From assembly GCA_028455995.1 (NCBI GenBank), contig JABELC010000015.1:62001-126000 (forward strand): a stretch of DNA of 64,000 bases, written 5' to 3'. The DNA comes from Scleromitrula shiraiana. Its lineage: Eukaryota; Ascomycota; Leotiomycetes; Helotiales; Sclerotiniaceae. Positions 24,869 to 36,950 of this stretch are shown here, piece after piece. Position 1 is the first letter of the stretch. The number at the start of each line of letters is the position of its first letter. Below the pieces are notes generated by a model that did not search any database, had not been told where the DNA came from, and worked only from the letters and a program-made list of their open reading frames with translations. The position numbers and the translations under genes were made by a program.

Positions 24869-25465
24869 TTAAGCAGCGATGGTAACCTCAACCTCAACAC
24901 CGGCCTCGATGTTGATGATGATTTGCTTGACAACCTCGGTAGGAGCGTGGAGACTGATCTTTTATTAGTATATATTCCCAGCAAGCAAAGATAAACCCCT
25001 CATCAATAACTCTAAAAGTAAGAGCAAGGAGGGGAGGGGAGAAGAAAAGTGTATAAACATACTCGATCAAACGCTTGTGGATTCTCATCTCGAAGCAATC
25101 CCAAGTCTTAGAACCTTCACCACAAGGAGTTTTACGGGTGGTAACCTTCAAGGTTTGGGTTGGGAGACGGACGGGTCCCTTGATGCGGAGTTCCTTTCCC
25201 TTGGCACGGTCGATGAGTTCACGGCAGACCTTCTCGAGGGACTCGACTTTCTTGGAGGTGAGGGTGATGCGGATCTTGTGGGTTTTCTAAGAGAGAAGGA
25301 AGAAGTAAGTTGTTAGTTATGGTTTCCTCTTAATAGGTAGGGAGAGAGTGTGCGACAACAGGGTTCGCAGATCTCTTCCTCTCAAATGGGATAATGGGAA
25401 TGATAGTGACAGGGTAAACATACTGGTCCCTCACCAGCGAAGTCCTTCTCCTTGTTGTAAGACAT
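24869..25465 (-). CDS. rps20: 40S ribosomal protein S20 (uS10)
   Basis: This is a small-subunit ribosomal protein of the 40S head. Exons (minus) are 25424-25465, 25063-25286 and 24869-24953. The introns are 137 and 109 bp. The product is 116 residues, the standard length. Sequence marks are MSYNKEKDFAGEGP, then KTHKIRITLTSRKVESLEKV, the conserved PVRLPTQTLKVTTRKTPCGE, WDCFEMRIHKRLIDLHAP and the ending EAGVEVEVTIAA. The second intron splits the Asp codon in LIDLH. An early intron just after a 14-codon exon is typical of fungal ribosomal protein genes. It is divergent to the CUE3-like gene. Confidence 0.96.
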
Positions 25466-26394
25466 CTTGACAGATAGTTGATTGATTGAGAGAATTTAAG
25501 AAAATTCGATTGTCGATGTATTATTCCTTCAAGACTCGAACGATTGTTCCAGTTGCGGCAAAGTGATGAAGGTGGTCGTAGAAAAGAAGGAAAAAAATTG
25601 GCGCGGTTCGATTATTTTGTCGATATACTGAAATTATCGGGAATTTCGCGGTTGTGGGTGGGAGTCTTGGCGTGGATGGCTAAGCGAGGTTTATTCGATG
25701 GTTATTGGTGGTTTGGGGCTTGTTATGTGGATTGATAGGATTGATACCTTGTCGCCTTGCGATCTGAAAGAGATTCATGAGGCATTAATTAAGTTCCATT
25801 CCAGCCCTGAAGCTGTTGATATCTACTTGATTGATACTCAACTATTATTATGTATGATTTAGCCTTTTAGATTGAACTAGACTAGACATCTATATTTTAG
25901 ATAGATATTAGCAGAAAATTAAAGCAAGAGATATCTACCTAGGTAATTATTTATATACTATTTTGAATCAATATATATTTAGATGGAATTGGCATTTTAA
26001 TAATAGGACATTTAATAAAAATGGATTAGCTCCGTTCGGTCTTTTATATCGTCATCATTGATTTGATAGGTGGAATCCCTACATTTTATATGAATATTTG
26101 TTGACTCAAGCGGCGAGTAGGTACCATATTATGAGGTATCTACTGTCTTAATACTGATTGTATAAATAATTTGACTTTGCTATCACATTCACTATACATA
26201 TTTTCCTAGTGTAGTAGTTGTTTTTCTTTTAAAAGTCCTTGTCCTGTACCTCAATATCTGTTGAGAAAACAGCTGAACTTGGAATTTCTTCTAGATCTTT
26301 AATCCGGAAGGAACTGATCTACCTACTTTCTCTACCACTACATTTCACATTATCTTTCTCTTTTTTCGTCGGGCATTGTACAAGATCATCAAAC
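25466..26394. promoter_or_regulatory. Divergent intergenic region rps20 / CUE3
   Basis: A stretch of 929 bases lies between opposite starts, AT-rich in the middle (25850-26000). It must carry both promoters. The open frame at 25544-25735 lacks any protein-like feature. Confidence 0.5.
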
Positions 26395-28480
26395 ATGACT
26401 TCTAAACCCGTAATCTTACCTCCCTTGGTTCCATTTCCACAAGCATCATGGAGATCACACATGTTACCGGAAGAGTGGGAAGCATGTCTAGATGCGTGGA
26501 TCTCTCTGGCCGAAGCACATTTATCGTTTCCAAATTCGGATTTCGTACGAATATCTGGAAAAGATGAATCTCTGCCTATTTTCTTGCGGTCATATATTTC
26601 TGAAATGGCTACATCACATGATGAACCTGCGGCTCCCAGTATTTCAAAAACCAAACAGCTTCGCAAACAGGCATATCTTCTCCTTTACAGGCTGTTAAGT
26701 GTTGAGAAGCCTTCTGATATTTTGTTGCAATGGGAGGTTCTTGCGGACTTCAGCAAAGTCTTTGGGAAAGACAAGGCTGGCAAGGTCATTGCCATGGTTT
26801 GGGAGAGACACTCAACAGCACTTGAGTCTTCTTTGAGTAGTATCAAGAACTTCCTGACGAAAGAATTGGAAGCTGGACTTAAGGGTGATCTCAAAAATGC
26901 AGAGGCTCACTTGAGACGATTAAATCATCTACTGCACACTTCTCCAGAGGCATCTTCGTTCTTCATGGCCGGTGATGATTTTCTAGATTCTCTAATAAGT
27001 TGCTATAAACTTATGAATCCCCCATTACGCAAGATCATTATCTCTACTACATATCTATGTCTAATTAGACTCACTGAGGGCCCTAAACCAAAGTTTTCAT
27101 CCCTAGTCGATCAGCTTTATTCCTTGAAGGCTGCCGCGGAAGCACATAAGAAGGGTCCGACTAATGTGAACGATTCACTTGTTGCTGAATTGGTTACTGT
27201 GACACCAGTATTAAAGCAGATTCAACAAAAGATCGATACCAGCGGTTCAGGGTCTAGTCGGGCGAAATCTGTAATCACCACACTACAGGGTTTTCGCAAG
27301 CCAGGAGGGAGTGGAAGACCTCCCCATCTTGTCAAGAAGAAGATCAACAAAGGAAAGGGGGTATCGAATTTTGATGAACATGATGATGGGAATTTCCATG
27401 TTCACCAAATGAGTCTGATCTCACAAATTCAGGATCTTTTCCCGGATCTTGGATCAGGTTTTGTCGTAAAACTACTTGATGAGTATCACGACAATACAGA
27501 AGAAGTCATATCTCATCTGCTAGACGAATCGTTACCTTCACATTTGGCCAATGCCAACCGATCAGAAGAAATGTAAGTTTTTCGCCCTCTAAATCCAACT
27601 ATTCTAACCACTTTGTAGGGCCCTTCCAAAAGAACCTTCTTCGGATCACGCCGGCCTAGTCCCCCATTCCACCCCACCCCAACTTCCCACCCGCCGCAAC
27701 GTCTTCGACGACGACGAGCTAGACCAACTCACAGTCGACGCCTCCCGTCTCCACTTCGGCCGTCGCAACCCCAACCAAACCGCCGACTCCGTTCTCCAAG
27801 ATCGCTCTACCGCCCCCAATAAAGCAGCTATTCTCTCCGCTCTCGCTGCCTTCGACTCCGACGACGACGAGCGAGATGACACGTATGACGTTGCCGATGT
27901 GGGCGGTACCGTTGATTCCACCAACCCCGAAGCTTTCACCGATATTAACAATTCCGCACAAAATCTCAACGAAGAAGCGTTATTCCATGCGTATAAATCC
28001 TCGCCAACTCTTTTCGGAAGAGATGCAACGACCCGTAGGAGTAAGGAACGTGCAGCTCTAAGACAGGAAACAGGTATGACGGATGAAGCGCTGGAGGGCT
28101 GGGCGGTGATGTTATCGAGAGATGCACGACAGATGAGGAGATTGGAAGCAAGATTTGCGACGTTCAGAGGTGAACAGGCTGGATTGGAAAGTACAGCGTG
28201 GAAGGCGAGTCCAGCGGGCTCGGGGGATGAATCGGAGGCGATGGGAGGAGGAGGAGGACATATGATGAATAGGGGGAGGGGAGGAGGATATAGAGGACGG
28301 GGGAGAGGGGGAAGAGGTGGTGGTGGGGGGAGAGGAGGCGGAAATGTAGCGGGGACGAGTGGGGAGAAGGAGACGGATGTTGCGAGGCAGAGGAAGGAGG
28401 CGAATAAGGGGTCTAGGGCTAATCATAACCGCAGGGATCAAAGAGCGAGAAAGATGGCTAGGGGTGGGTTTCCGGGTTAG
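26395..28480 (+). CDS. CUE3: CUE-domain protein of the RQT complex (Cue3/ASCC2 homologue)
   Basis: Yeast Cue3 and human ASCC2 bind ubiquitin on stalled, collided ribosomes and help the Slh1/ASCC3 helicase split them. Exon 1 is 26395-27572 and exon 2 is 27619-28480. The 47-bp intron splits a Met codon (EEM/ALPKEP). The product is 679 residues. The N-terminal half is helical and matches the ASCC2 arrangement (LPPLVPFPQASWR, PEEWEACLDAW). The CUE domain covers about 336-385, with LISQIQDLFPDLG and the di-leucine end VISHLLDESLP. The C-terminus is acidic and then an RGG/GGR-rich tail with clustered basic residues, as in fungal Cue3. The open frame continues 156 bases upstream without another ATG, so 26395 is the first Met. 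Confidence 0.88.
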
Positions 28481-29026
28481 TTGGGTGGCGGGTTGAGATT
28501 GAGTGGGAGAGTGAGTATTTTAGCAATAGATTAGATCAGTGCTTTACTCGAGCACGGTGAATAAAAGCGTTCAACAATGATTTCACATTTTTCTCACCAA
28601 TTTTAATGTAATCGTGTTCAAAAAACAAATCTTAAAATTTGGAATTGCTTTTTATATCTGAAATTGAATAATATTTAAATCCCATAATCATGTATCCATA
28701 TGCATTAACACATATAAAATGGACTCACTCCACTCCACTCCACCCCCAAAAGATATTTCTACATTACCGCCCAAACCAAGCCAAGTCGAACGGAACTATC
28801 GAAAAGTTCATATCATAGAAGCCAACTATGATGGTAATTTTCTTCCTTCCTTCCTTCCTTCCTTCCTTCCATCCAGATCAAAACGCCGAGTATATCTCAA
28901 TACAAACACAGGTCGGCCAACCCAAAACCAAAGCTAAAGCCAATTACAAAAATCATAATAATATCACCAAAATGGGAGAGCTAAATCCATACAATACAAA
29001 GAAATATCAACCAATTAATCAACCAA
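28481..29026. other. Convergent intergenic region CUE3/INP1
   Basis: This is a shared 3' flank, with a short TTCC repeat at 28841-28871. The small frames here are repeat-derived. Confidence 0.7.
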
Positions 29027-31003
29027 TCAATCCACCTCCCAACTCCCACCCGAATCCATATTCATATTTATATTCGAATTCCTAACCATAGAATTCTGTG
29101 AAACAGCCCTCCTCTCCGACCTAGACCTAGTCGGCGCAAGACTAAACCCATAATCATCCTCTGCGGTCCAGCCTCCTCCCCCTTCAGCTTGATACCCATC
29201 TTCGGTGAAATCCCAATGGACGGCTTCGCCTTCGCCGAGTAGAACGCCTCGCCATTCTCCCGCTGCTATCTTGGATGCTATGTTGATCATCATGTGCAGG
29301 AGATGGCTTGGGGGACTAAGGAGTATTTCACAGGTTTTTTGTATAATTACTGTAGGGAGGTGACGCGCGGTTTGTAGACGTCTTGAACGTCCTGGGGGAG
29401 AGAAAAGATTCACGGCTGCGGGGAGGGGCGATAATGTCCTTCGGCGCGAGTTGCTGCTGGTTGTGGTTCGGTGCCTGAGTCGTGGTGGGGATGGGGTAAT
29501 GATTTCAAAGGATTCGTCTTCGGATTTTTCGCCGTCGTTGATTAGGGTTGGGGTTTTGGGGGGTGGCGATAGACTTCGCGTGGTTGTTTCGGATGGGGTT
29601 TGCCATCCGCCATGCGCTTGTGGGGTTATGTTGAGTTGAGAGATTGCTTGTGTGGGATGAGCATGTTTTGGTAGTATAATATTGTCATGCGGGTATGGGA
29701 AAGTCGTAGGTGAAGGTGGGCCTGTAAATGAGGGAGATGGCGGATCTAGTGGAGAATGCCATGATTGTATAGAGTGGAAAGATTCAACACTCGATGAGAA
29801 TCCTGACTCGGGATCTTCAAATGCAGATTGTAAAGGAGACTCTTGGTGTTTTGATGGTGGACTCATGACCAAAGAGAGGACAGGAGGGGCAGTAACGGAT
29901 CGATTGTTATAATTTTGTAAGGGCAATGGCCGAGTTCTCGAATCAAGAGGAGAGAGAGACGAAAACGGTATGGATCTCTTAGGAGTGGTATTGGTATCAT
30001 CTGTTGCGTCGCTGTTTTCATCGTTTTCGTCATCGTATATTTTAGAGACATGATCTTGAATTGGAGAGTTCAATAAATGCGAGGTACCATCATCTTCATA
30101 AATGTCCCCAAACACAATTTCTTCGGCGGAAACTGGGGATTGCGAACTTGGACTCGGTACTTTATCTGAATTCGACCTATATTGGTCTTGGGTATCTGGA
30201 ATTTCCGTTTTCGTAAGACTGGACATGTATGGTTCGAGCTCAGCGTCATGCAGCTCAGGAAGCTGAAGTGGGGAAGAAGAGTGGGCTTCTATGCATGGAA
30301 GGTTTGGCGAACCTGTAGATGAAGCAGCCATCTTGGAAGCAATTGGATAGAGATCACCTCTCGGTAAAGGTATCCCAGATGAGGATCTTTGTACGGGTCG
30401 CCATGGCTTCTTCTTGATAGGTGTCTGCGGGGCGTCGGGGAGATCAACTGAGAATGTTCTTTGAAATGGGCAGGGTGTCTTCTCGAACAATAAGACTTGT
30501 GCCAAAATCTCTTTAAAATCCTCCACTTGTTTTATCTCTTCTGAAGTTCTATTCCTTATTTCAATCCTCCAATACTCTTGCAGTTTCCGAACCTGCAATA
30601 CAAACTTGCTCGACCCATCATCAGAAACGAACCAACATTGGCTTCGAGGTAATATCGGCTTTAGAGCTTGCTGGCAATTAAGGAAGGCGACGGATTCTGG
30701 AGCTCTGTATATGCGCAAAGTACCTAAAATATAACATATTAGTATAAAAGTCGATGTGACAAACGCGTAAATATTGGTTGGAAGCATACCAACAGCAATC
30801 GTCCTTTCGACTGAAGAAGACCATTGTAGCGATCCTACCTCCACATCCTGTTTCGCATATCCACTGCTCGAGCTAGGTCGTGATGTTGCAGATAATTTGG
30901 TAGAAAAAGAGATGATTCGAGCATTTGGAACATTGTAGAGGATTTCGATTTGGGGATCGGGGTTTGATGTTAATCTAGCAGAAGCAGAAGCGGAACGACT
31001 CAT
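29027..31003 (-). CDS. INP1: Inheritance of peroxisomes protein 1
   Basis: Inp1 anchors peroxisomes to the cell cortex so that some stay in the mother compartment. Exon 1 is 30790-31003 and exon 2 is 29027-30723, giving 636 residues. The family domain lies at about 20-190: NVPNARIISFSTK, WSSSVERTIAVG, then after the intron TLRIYRAPESVAFLNC, LPRSQCWFVSDD and LLFEKTPCPFQRTFS. The remainder is a long low-complexity Ser/Pro-rich region with dispersed acidic patches, as usual for fungal Inp1. The intron (30724-30789, 66 bp) is a multiple of three with no stop, so unspliced RNA stays in frame. I place the intron because removal restores IAVGTLRIYR, and because it has GTATGC and TTTTAG ends with a CTAAT-like branch site. 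The start is the first ATG (MSRSAS). Confidence 0.88.
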   Translation of the reverse strand: MSRSASASARLTSNPDPQIEILYNVPNARIISFSTKLSATSRPSSSSGYAKQDVEVGSLQWSSSVERTIAVGMLPTNIYAFVTSTFILICYILGTLRIYRAPESVAFLNCQQALKPILPRSQCWFVSDDGSSKFVLQVRKLQEYWRIEIRNRTSEEIKQVEDFKEILAQVLLFEKTPCPFQRTFSVDLPDAPQTPIKKKPWRPVQRSSSGIPLPRGDLYPIASKMAASSTGSPNLPCIEAHSSSPLQLPELHDAELEPYMSSLTKTEIPDTQDQYRSNSDKVPSPSSQSPVSAEEIVFGDIYEDDGTSHLLNSPIQDHVSKIYDDENDENSDATDDTNTTPKRSIPFSSLSPLDSRTRPLPLQNYNNRSVTAPPVLSLVMSPPSKHQESPLQSAFEDPESGFSSSVESFHSIQSWHSPLDPPSPSFTGPPSPTTFPYPHDNIILPKHAHPTQAISQLNITPQAHGGWQTPSETTTRSLSPPPKTPTLINDGEKSEDESFEIITPSPPRLRHRTTTSSNSRRRTLSPLPAAVNLFSPPGRSRRLQTARHLPTVIIQKTCEILLSPPSHLLHMMINIASKIAAGEWRGVLLGEGEAVHWDFTEDGYQAEGGGGWTAEDDYGFSLAPTRSRSERRAVSQNSMVRNSNINMNMDSGGSWEVD

Positions 31004-32348
31004 GTTGGAGATGGACAATGCCAATGTCGAGTCAACTTGGTTCCAATCACCTCTGTCTAATGACCATGATTATATGATATTTTAACAAGCAAAGAGCATT
31101 TGTTTGTGTATGAAAGGGAGTTGTCTCGTTGTGAGGTTGTGAATTTAGAATACTGAGCATGCAACTTGCCGTGAAACTAGTTGGATTGAAGCTCTACCAG
31201 ATATCCCTTGATTACAGAATTCAAGGATTTTGGACAATCTGAATTTTTTAGTATAGCAAATACAAATTTCAGAAATTCAAATTGGATAGATAGTTGTAGA
31301 AAGGACCAGTATATATTTTAATTGAGAAAGTCGGGGTTTTTTTTTTAAATAAGTGAATGGTTTGAAGGGAGAGAGGTTGGGTTTCGTGTGAGCAAGGTTA
31401 AGCCTTCTTGCCGCGACATGCCTATTCTATGACCGACGGTTTTGATACCGTTTATAAGTTTAGACCGCGGGGTTAAAGGAGGTATTGATATTGATATATT
31501 GAGATATTGAGATTGATATTGATATATTGAGATATTGAGATTGATGTTGATATTGATATTAATATTGATATTGATTGATATTGATGATTACTTAGGTATT
31601 TTAACAGTATGGAAAGGGAAGGGAGTGCGAGCTAAGTTTAAATATAACATATAATTAAACACGACTCAAATTTGGTTTACTATCTAGATTTGATATCATA
31701 TGAAGTGGGTTTATGAATCTATATAAGTCCACGGACGACCCCTTTTCAGATGGTAAATTCGTGCAACTCTGGTGGTCCTATTAGTCAAAGGATCAGATGG
31801 GAGTTATTAATTGCAACTGAACTGTATAGAAATCGTTAATACTAGGGATGGATATATCTGGGTATGTGAATAGTAAATAGTAAATAGTAAATACATGTTG
31901 TTTTAATGATACCTACTTAGATGATCAATTGTTGTTAATTAAATATATATAATCCTAAAAACAATAAAATACATTGATGTATGTATGTATGTATGTATGT
32001 AGCTATGTACCTACTCTGTAAATAGATATAATGCTATGATATTGATCTTTTATGTTAAGAATTCCATATGGCAAATAATGGAATGGTGGTTCGTTCATAT
32101 TCAAAGAATTATGAGAACGAGGGGCTGTATGTAAATGACGTCGTAAGCTGCTTAAGGCTCGGCTCGTAAGCCGCCCAGTCCTGAAGCTTAAAAAGTATCT
32201 TGTTGTACATGCCTAAGTACATAATAGCTACTCTACTGTCGAGAAAATATATATATATATATATATATATATAAGTAGAACCTTGAATATTATCTGGTCT
32301 TGTCTTTTTCTCGCCATCTTCTTTTTTTTTTCCAAAAGTCCATTCAAA
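31004..32348. promoter_or_regulatory. Divergent intergenic region INP1 / UsgS-like gene
   Basis: This stretch of 1.3 kb contains ATTGATATTGAGAT-type repeats (31482-31578), GTAT repeats (31977-32001) and a pure (TA)n tract at 32248-32273. The TA tract lies 75 bases before the downstream ATG, where a TATA-like element would sit. No gene is seen. Confidence 0.55.
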
Positions 32349-33817
32349 ATGGCAAGGCTTGAGAAGAGATCTCAAAAGCCACTCACCAATCAAGATGTTA
32401 TGGAAAAATTATCCATCTCCCATTTCGATCTAAATGCCATTCTACGTGGGGCACAATTGACAGTAGTTGGAGCTCTGAGGGCTTTAAGAAATCCTCAGCT
32501 GTTTACTTCGGAACATTATAAGCAAGTTGCACTTGCTGTTTTGGCTGGCGTTGTTATAAGGCTGGCTATAGAGATTCCGGTAAAAAATCTGGTCCCAATA
32601 TATATGCCCCTCACAATCTCTAACATGTTGGCAGATATTAGGTATTAGGATTTTCTTGTGGTTCCTCTCCTTTATCGTTGATTTTGGATCTACAACTTTC
32701 GATGATAGGCTTGTCGAAGGTATAGATCTGCTTCAGAATCATGTTCTTCAGGTTCCTTTCTTTTTAATGAGTATACTCAGTCGAGTTACTCCAACTCTTG
32801 ACAACACGTAAGCAACCTTTTCTGCTACTTCTATATAGGACTTTATTCTAATCAATGATGCAGGTTTATGATGAGTCTTGCGTTCGTCGACAGAACTTAC
32901 TACGAAAAACATGAAGGAGAGGAACGTTCTACTTTACGAGATGAATACTACCCAAATTTACGACGATACCCAAAGCGAGATGGCACTACACATACCACCA
33001 GCACGGCCGAGAATGCAACCATGTTTTTGATGAGATTTGCCAAGAAGGCGGGGCTCTCATTAGCAGTCTTCGCTCTTTCCTATGTTCCCATAGTTGGACG
33101 TTTTGTACTTCCAGCGGCCAGTTTCTATACATTTAATAAGTAGGAGGATTACTACCAATTTGGGAACAAATAAGTGCTGATTTCTTGTAGTGTAGCAGGA
33201 CTCGGCCCCGCAGCCATCGTTTTTGGCACGGGAATCTTCTTACCCCGTAAATATCTTGTCATATTTTTGCAAAGTTATTTCTCATCTAGGAGCTTGATGA
33301 GAGAATTGGTATGAAGAAAAGTCACCTTTGGAAAGGTTGATTGGATGCTAACTTCTATAGCTTGAGCCATATTTCTCACGTATAAAGTTCACGAAGGAGC
33401 AGAAGAAAAACTGGTTCCATGATCGTGAGGGTCTTCTGTTCGGATTTGGTATTGGATTTTATATCTTCCTCCGAATCCCTCTTCTTGGCGTTCTCATATA
33501 TGGGATTGCAGAGGTATGTCTTTCCCCCTTGGTTCTCCATATCTATCTCCTACTAACCTGTTTACTACTAGGCATCAACTGCCTATCTCATCACGAAAGT
33601 AACAGACCCGCCCCCATCACCAGATCATTCGGAAAATTTTGCTGCTAGCCAGCAGAAATGGAAGAACAAGCATGAATTCTTAAATCTCAAACTCGAGAAT
33701 TTGGACGCTCTGAATACAAGAAACAGAAAAGAAGGACCACAAGGTAGCTTGGGTGAGAAAGCAGCGTCATCAGCTACGGAGACACCACCCCCATATACTG
33801 AACTGAGATCAAGGTGA
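32349..33817 (+). CDS. Multi-pass membrane protein, UsgS/Rrt8-like
   Basis: This resembles the fungal 'transmembrane protein UsgS' group, related to yeast Rrt8/Lds proteins of lipid droplets and spore wall. There are six exons: 32349-32641, 32709-32807, 32864-33139, 33191-33308, 33361-33513 and 33572-33817, giving 394 residues. Conserved pieces are ILRGAQLTVVGALRALRNP, LQVPFFLMSILSRVTPTLD, VGRFVLPAASFYTFN, FGTGIFLPRKYLVIFLQSYF, SSRSLMRELLEPYFSRIKF and FGFGIGFYIFLRIPLLGVL. Several hydrophobic helices are present. The tail is hydrophilic and charged and ends in a Pro/Tyr motif (PPPYTELRSR) that could bind a WW domain. Its biochemical role is not known to me. The fourth exon's splice (AA/T, giving Asn) fits the frame and is the only good option. 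Confidence 0.82.
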
Positions 33818-34890
33818 TGGAAACGCAAGCTATAGTATCTCTGGTCAGAAAGTATTCGATTCTAGGTTGAGGTGAAATGGTAGGAACATCCAAGCTATTA
33901 GTAGGCTTTGCGTGTTTGTGTGTGAAGAGTACCTCTAGTTGTTTACTCCTGATATTCAATTCCTTTCTATTACCTCACGGTCCTGTTTTTGCGTAACAAT
34001 CGATGTCAATATTCATCGTGAATAAGCAGTGAATGAAAGCAACTATTGGTTTAATGTAATGTTGATTTGATAGAGCCATATGAAGCTAATATTTGAACCT
34101 GGTTTCGTAACATCCGACGAGCCGTTTAACTTCTAAATGTCCATTCATCTGATGAACAATCATGTTTAAATCTTAACATTGAATATATATATTCGATATA
34201 GATAATCAAAATGAATTGACAAGAAAATTATTTAAATGTCTATAGTTGAAATGGACATTCAAACTCATATTATTCAAACTGTATCTCAATATCTGTAATC
34301 TGAATAGACATTAGAAAATGAATTAGCTCGCCGATCTAGACGTGTATTTGCCTAATTCGTATAGTAGTAATATAATCCTATCAATACCTCCTTCTTATAT
34401 GTCCATCGAGCCTCCATTGAGCCCAGAGAAGCAATTTCATCTTCGCAATGTTTCTGATATATCCAACTAACATATTATGTTATAATATACCAAACCTATG
34501 ACAAATACTATCTTGCATTGTCTATCAACGGCTACTAGTACTAGTCTAGCACGCGGGACCCCGCATCACTTACCTACCACTATCTTTGACTATAGCTCAA
34601 TTGGATTGGATTGGTGCAACTTCCAAGGTGGGCAATACATACTAAAATAGGAAAGAGGGGTAGATCATCATGATAAGAATCTCCCTTATCACAATCACCT
34701 TATCATTGACAGTCACCATCATTCGTCTCTCTATATCATCATCATCATCATCATCATCACTTCCCAAGATTACTTTCAATTGCTTTTGATTCCAGAATCT
34801 AAACACATCAACTCCAACATTCCCTTCTCAGCTGAATTCTAGCAATTTCTCCTATTACCTCAATCCTCTTCATCGGTTTTAATCAGAACA
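33818..34890. other. Intergenic region UsgS-like gene / formamidase
   Basis: This is AT-rich non-coding DNA with the formamidase promoter at its right end. A short ATC repeat lies at 34733-34760. No RNA gene is recognised. Confidence 0.65.
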
Positions 34891-36950
34891 ATGGGTAAAA
34901 CAGAAATCCGTAATATCTGCAAAGTCTCACTTGACGAGCCCGCAGAAAACCAGCCAAAACTTCACAATAGATGGCATCCTGATATTCCCTTTGCGGATAC
35001 CATCAAGAATGGAGAGACGGTAAAAATTGAATGCGTATGTCTTCCTCTTTTCCTCACATTTTATGATTATCTACTGACCGTGACTATTATTAGGTTGATT
35101 GGACTGGAGGTCAGATTGGTACGTATAATTCATATTATATCTACCATGTGATAAGTTACTTAGCATAACCTAGGAAACACCGATAGCGCGGATGATGTGA
35201 AGAATGTAGATCTCACAAAAATCCACTACTTATCAGGACCGTTCGAGATCGAGACAGCAGAGCCTGGCGATGTGCTACTCGTAGAGATTATGGATGTACA
35301 ACCGCATCAAGAACATCCATGGGGTTTGCAAGTCTTCTCATTCTCTAGTATTTACTCTACTTCCGCTAACTAGCTTTTAGTACTGGTATGTTCACTTTAG
35401 GTGTGAAGAAACTTGATCTTAATTTTGTGAATAGGTGTCTTTGCGAAGGAAAATGGAGGTGGTTTCTTAGATGAACTATACCCAACAGCGTGAGTTTTGC
35501 TGGTGTATCTACTCATGGATTTGGAACTGATTGTATGGTGTAGCGCCAAAGCTATTTGGGATTTCGAGGGAATTTATTGCAGCTCGAGACATATTCCTCA
35601 CGTGAAATTTCCAGGCTTGATTCATCCTGGTATTCTTGGATGTGCTCCTTCTCCAGAGGTATGTAACCTCGTGATGTCTGGTGGATTGATATATTCAACG
35701 GGATTCTTGAATCGAATTTCATATACATACTCGGACTTGGCAACGCTAATACAAAAGATAATTAGGTCTTAGAAACATGGAATAAACGTGAAGGAGAATT
35801 GATCTCCGCAAACAAACTAGACAGAATCGTCGCACAACCACCTAATCCTCAGAATGTACACGCCGGTGCTGCCTCGGAAGATATCAAAGCGAAGGTAGGA
35901 CGTGAAGGTGCAAGAACCATTCCAGGTATGATACTTTCTATTGTTTTGGTCCGAAATTCCATTTTTCTAACTATTCGTTAGGACGCCCCGAACATGGTGG
36001 TAATTGTGATATCAAAAACCTTAGTAGAGGAAGCAAGGTACGTTCAGTACATGCAAAGCTATCAAAAGCCATCTAACAATATGAACAGGTATATCTCCCA
36101 GTCCACGTAAAAGGAGCAAAATTCTCTGTGGGCGATCTTCATTTCTCTCGTAAGTTGATTCCCAAATCCATCCCTAATAAGCATCTAAATCTAACATAAA
36201 ACCCAAGAGGGCGATGGAGAAATATCCTTCTGCGGAGCCATTGAAATGTCCGGTGTCATAACAATAAACTTCAAAGTAATGAAAAACGGCATGGCAGACC
36301 TAGGCATGAAATCACCCCTCTATCTCCCCGGTCCCGTAGAACCTCATTACGGTCCTGGACGATACCTCACATTCGAAGGTTTTAGTGTGGATCATCATGG
36401 TAAACAGGTATGTATTTTATTACATTAGAGCCCTGAAATAAACCGTTTGCAAGATAGGAGTGTATGGATAATAATACTAATAAACCAAAAAGCATTACAT
36501 GGACGTCACAGTCGCATACAGAGAAACCACGCTCCGCTGTATCGAATATCTCCGTCGATTCGGATACTCGGATTACCAAGTCTATCTCCTTCTCTCCTGC
36601 GCACCCGTCCAAGGGCATGTTGCCGGAATCGTAGATATCCCCAACGGTTAGTTTAACTTCCATATCCCTTTCCTTTCCATTCCATCCAATCCACTCCACC
36701 CATCCCCTAAACACACCATCATCACATAGCAGCTACCAACCAACCATCTAACTAACACCCCAACCCAGCATGCACAACCCTCGGCCTCCCAATGGATATA
36801 TTCGACTTCGACATCTCGCCCTCGGGACCAGCGAAGAGGCTGGATATGGGTAGCTGTGCGTTTGCAACAGGGGTTTCGGAGGGGGAGGTTACGAAGGGGG
36901 GAAAGAATAGTGAACATAGTTGGGGTGGGGGGTTGACTTTTAGGGAGTAA
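34891..36950 (+). CDS. Formamidase (FmdA/AmdA family)
   Basis: This enzyme hydrolyses formamide to formate and ammonia. Aspergillus fmdS is the known fungal relative. I place twelve exons: 34891-35034, 35094-35118, 35174-35327, 35381-35385, 35435-35489, 35544-35658, 35766-35925, 35982-36037, 36089-36149, 36208-36407, 36493-36646 and 36769-36950. They total 436 residues. Exon 4 is only five bases. The intron before it begins with GCAAGT, a GC-AG donor, and this alone gives the expected WGFTGVF with frame kept. Family marks are KAIWDFEGI, SSRHIPHVKFPGLIHPGILG, TIPGRPEHGGNCDIKNLSRG, YLPVHVKGAKFSVGDLHFSQG and LLSCAPVQGHVAGIVDIPNA. The length is within the family's range and no stop interrupts it. 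Nearby genes do not form an obvious nitrogen cluster. Confidence 0.9.
35381..35385 (+). other. Five-base micro-exon of the formamidase gene
   Basis: The bases TACTG are bounded by CTTTTAG on the left and GTATGT on the right. With the upstream exon ending at 35327, before a GC donor, the joined codons read TGG-GGT-TTT-ACT-GGT-GTC (Trp-Gly-Phe-Thr-Gly-Val), which is what the family has. The other splices I tried either break the frame or do not restore this motif: skipping the micro-exon keeps frame but drops Phe-Thr-Gly, and a longer in-frame micro-exon gives a poorer match. Confidence 0.78.

Noticed and set aside
35386..35400. Alternative acceptor CTTTAG at 35400 in the formamidase
   Set aside because: The intron would be only 15 bases, and the following sequence breaks the frame.
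35323..35434. A single intron joining exon 3 directly to 35435 by a GT donor at 35324
   Set aside because: It keeps the frame but deletes Phe-Thr-Gly from a conserved block, and it ignores the well-formed CTTTTAG/GTATGT pair inside.
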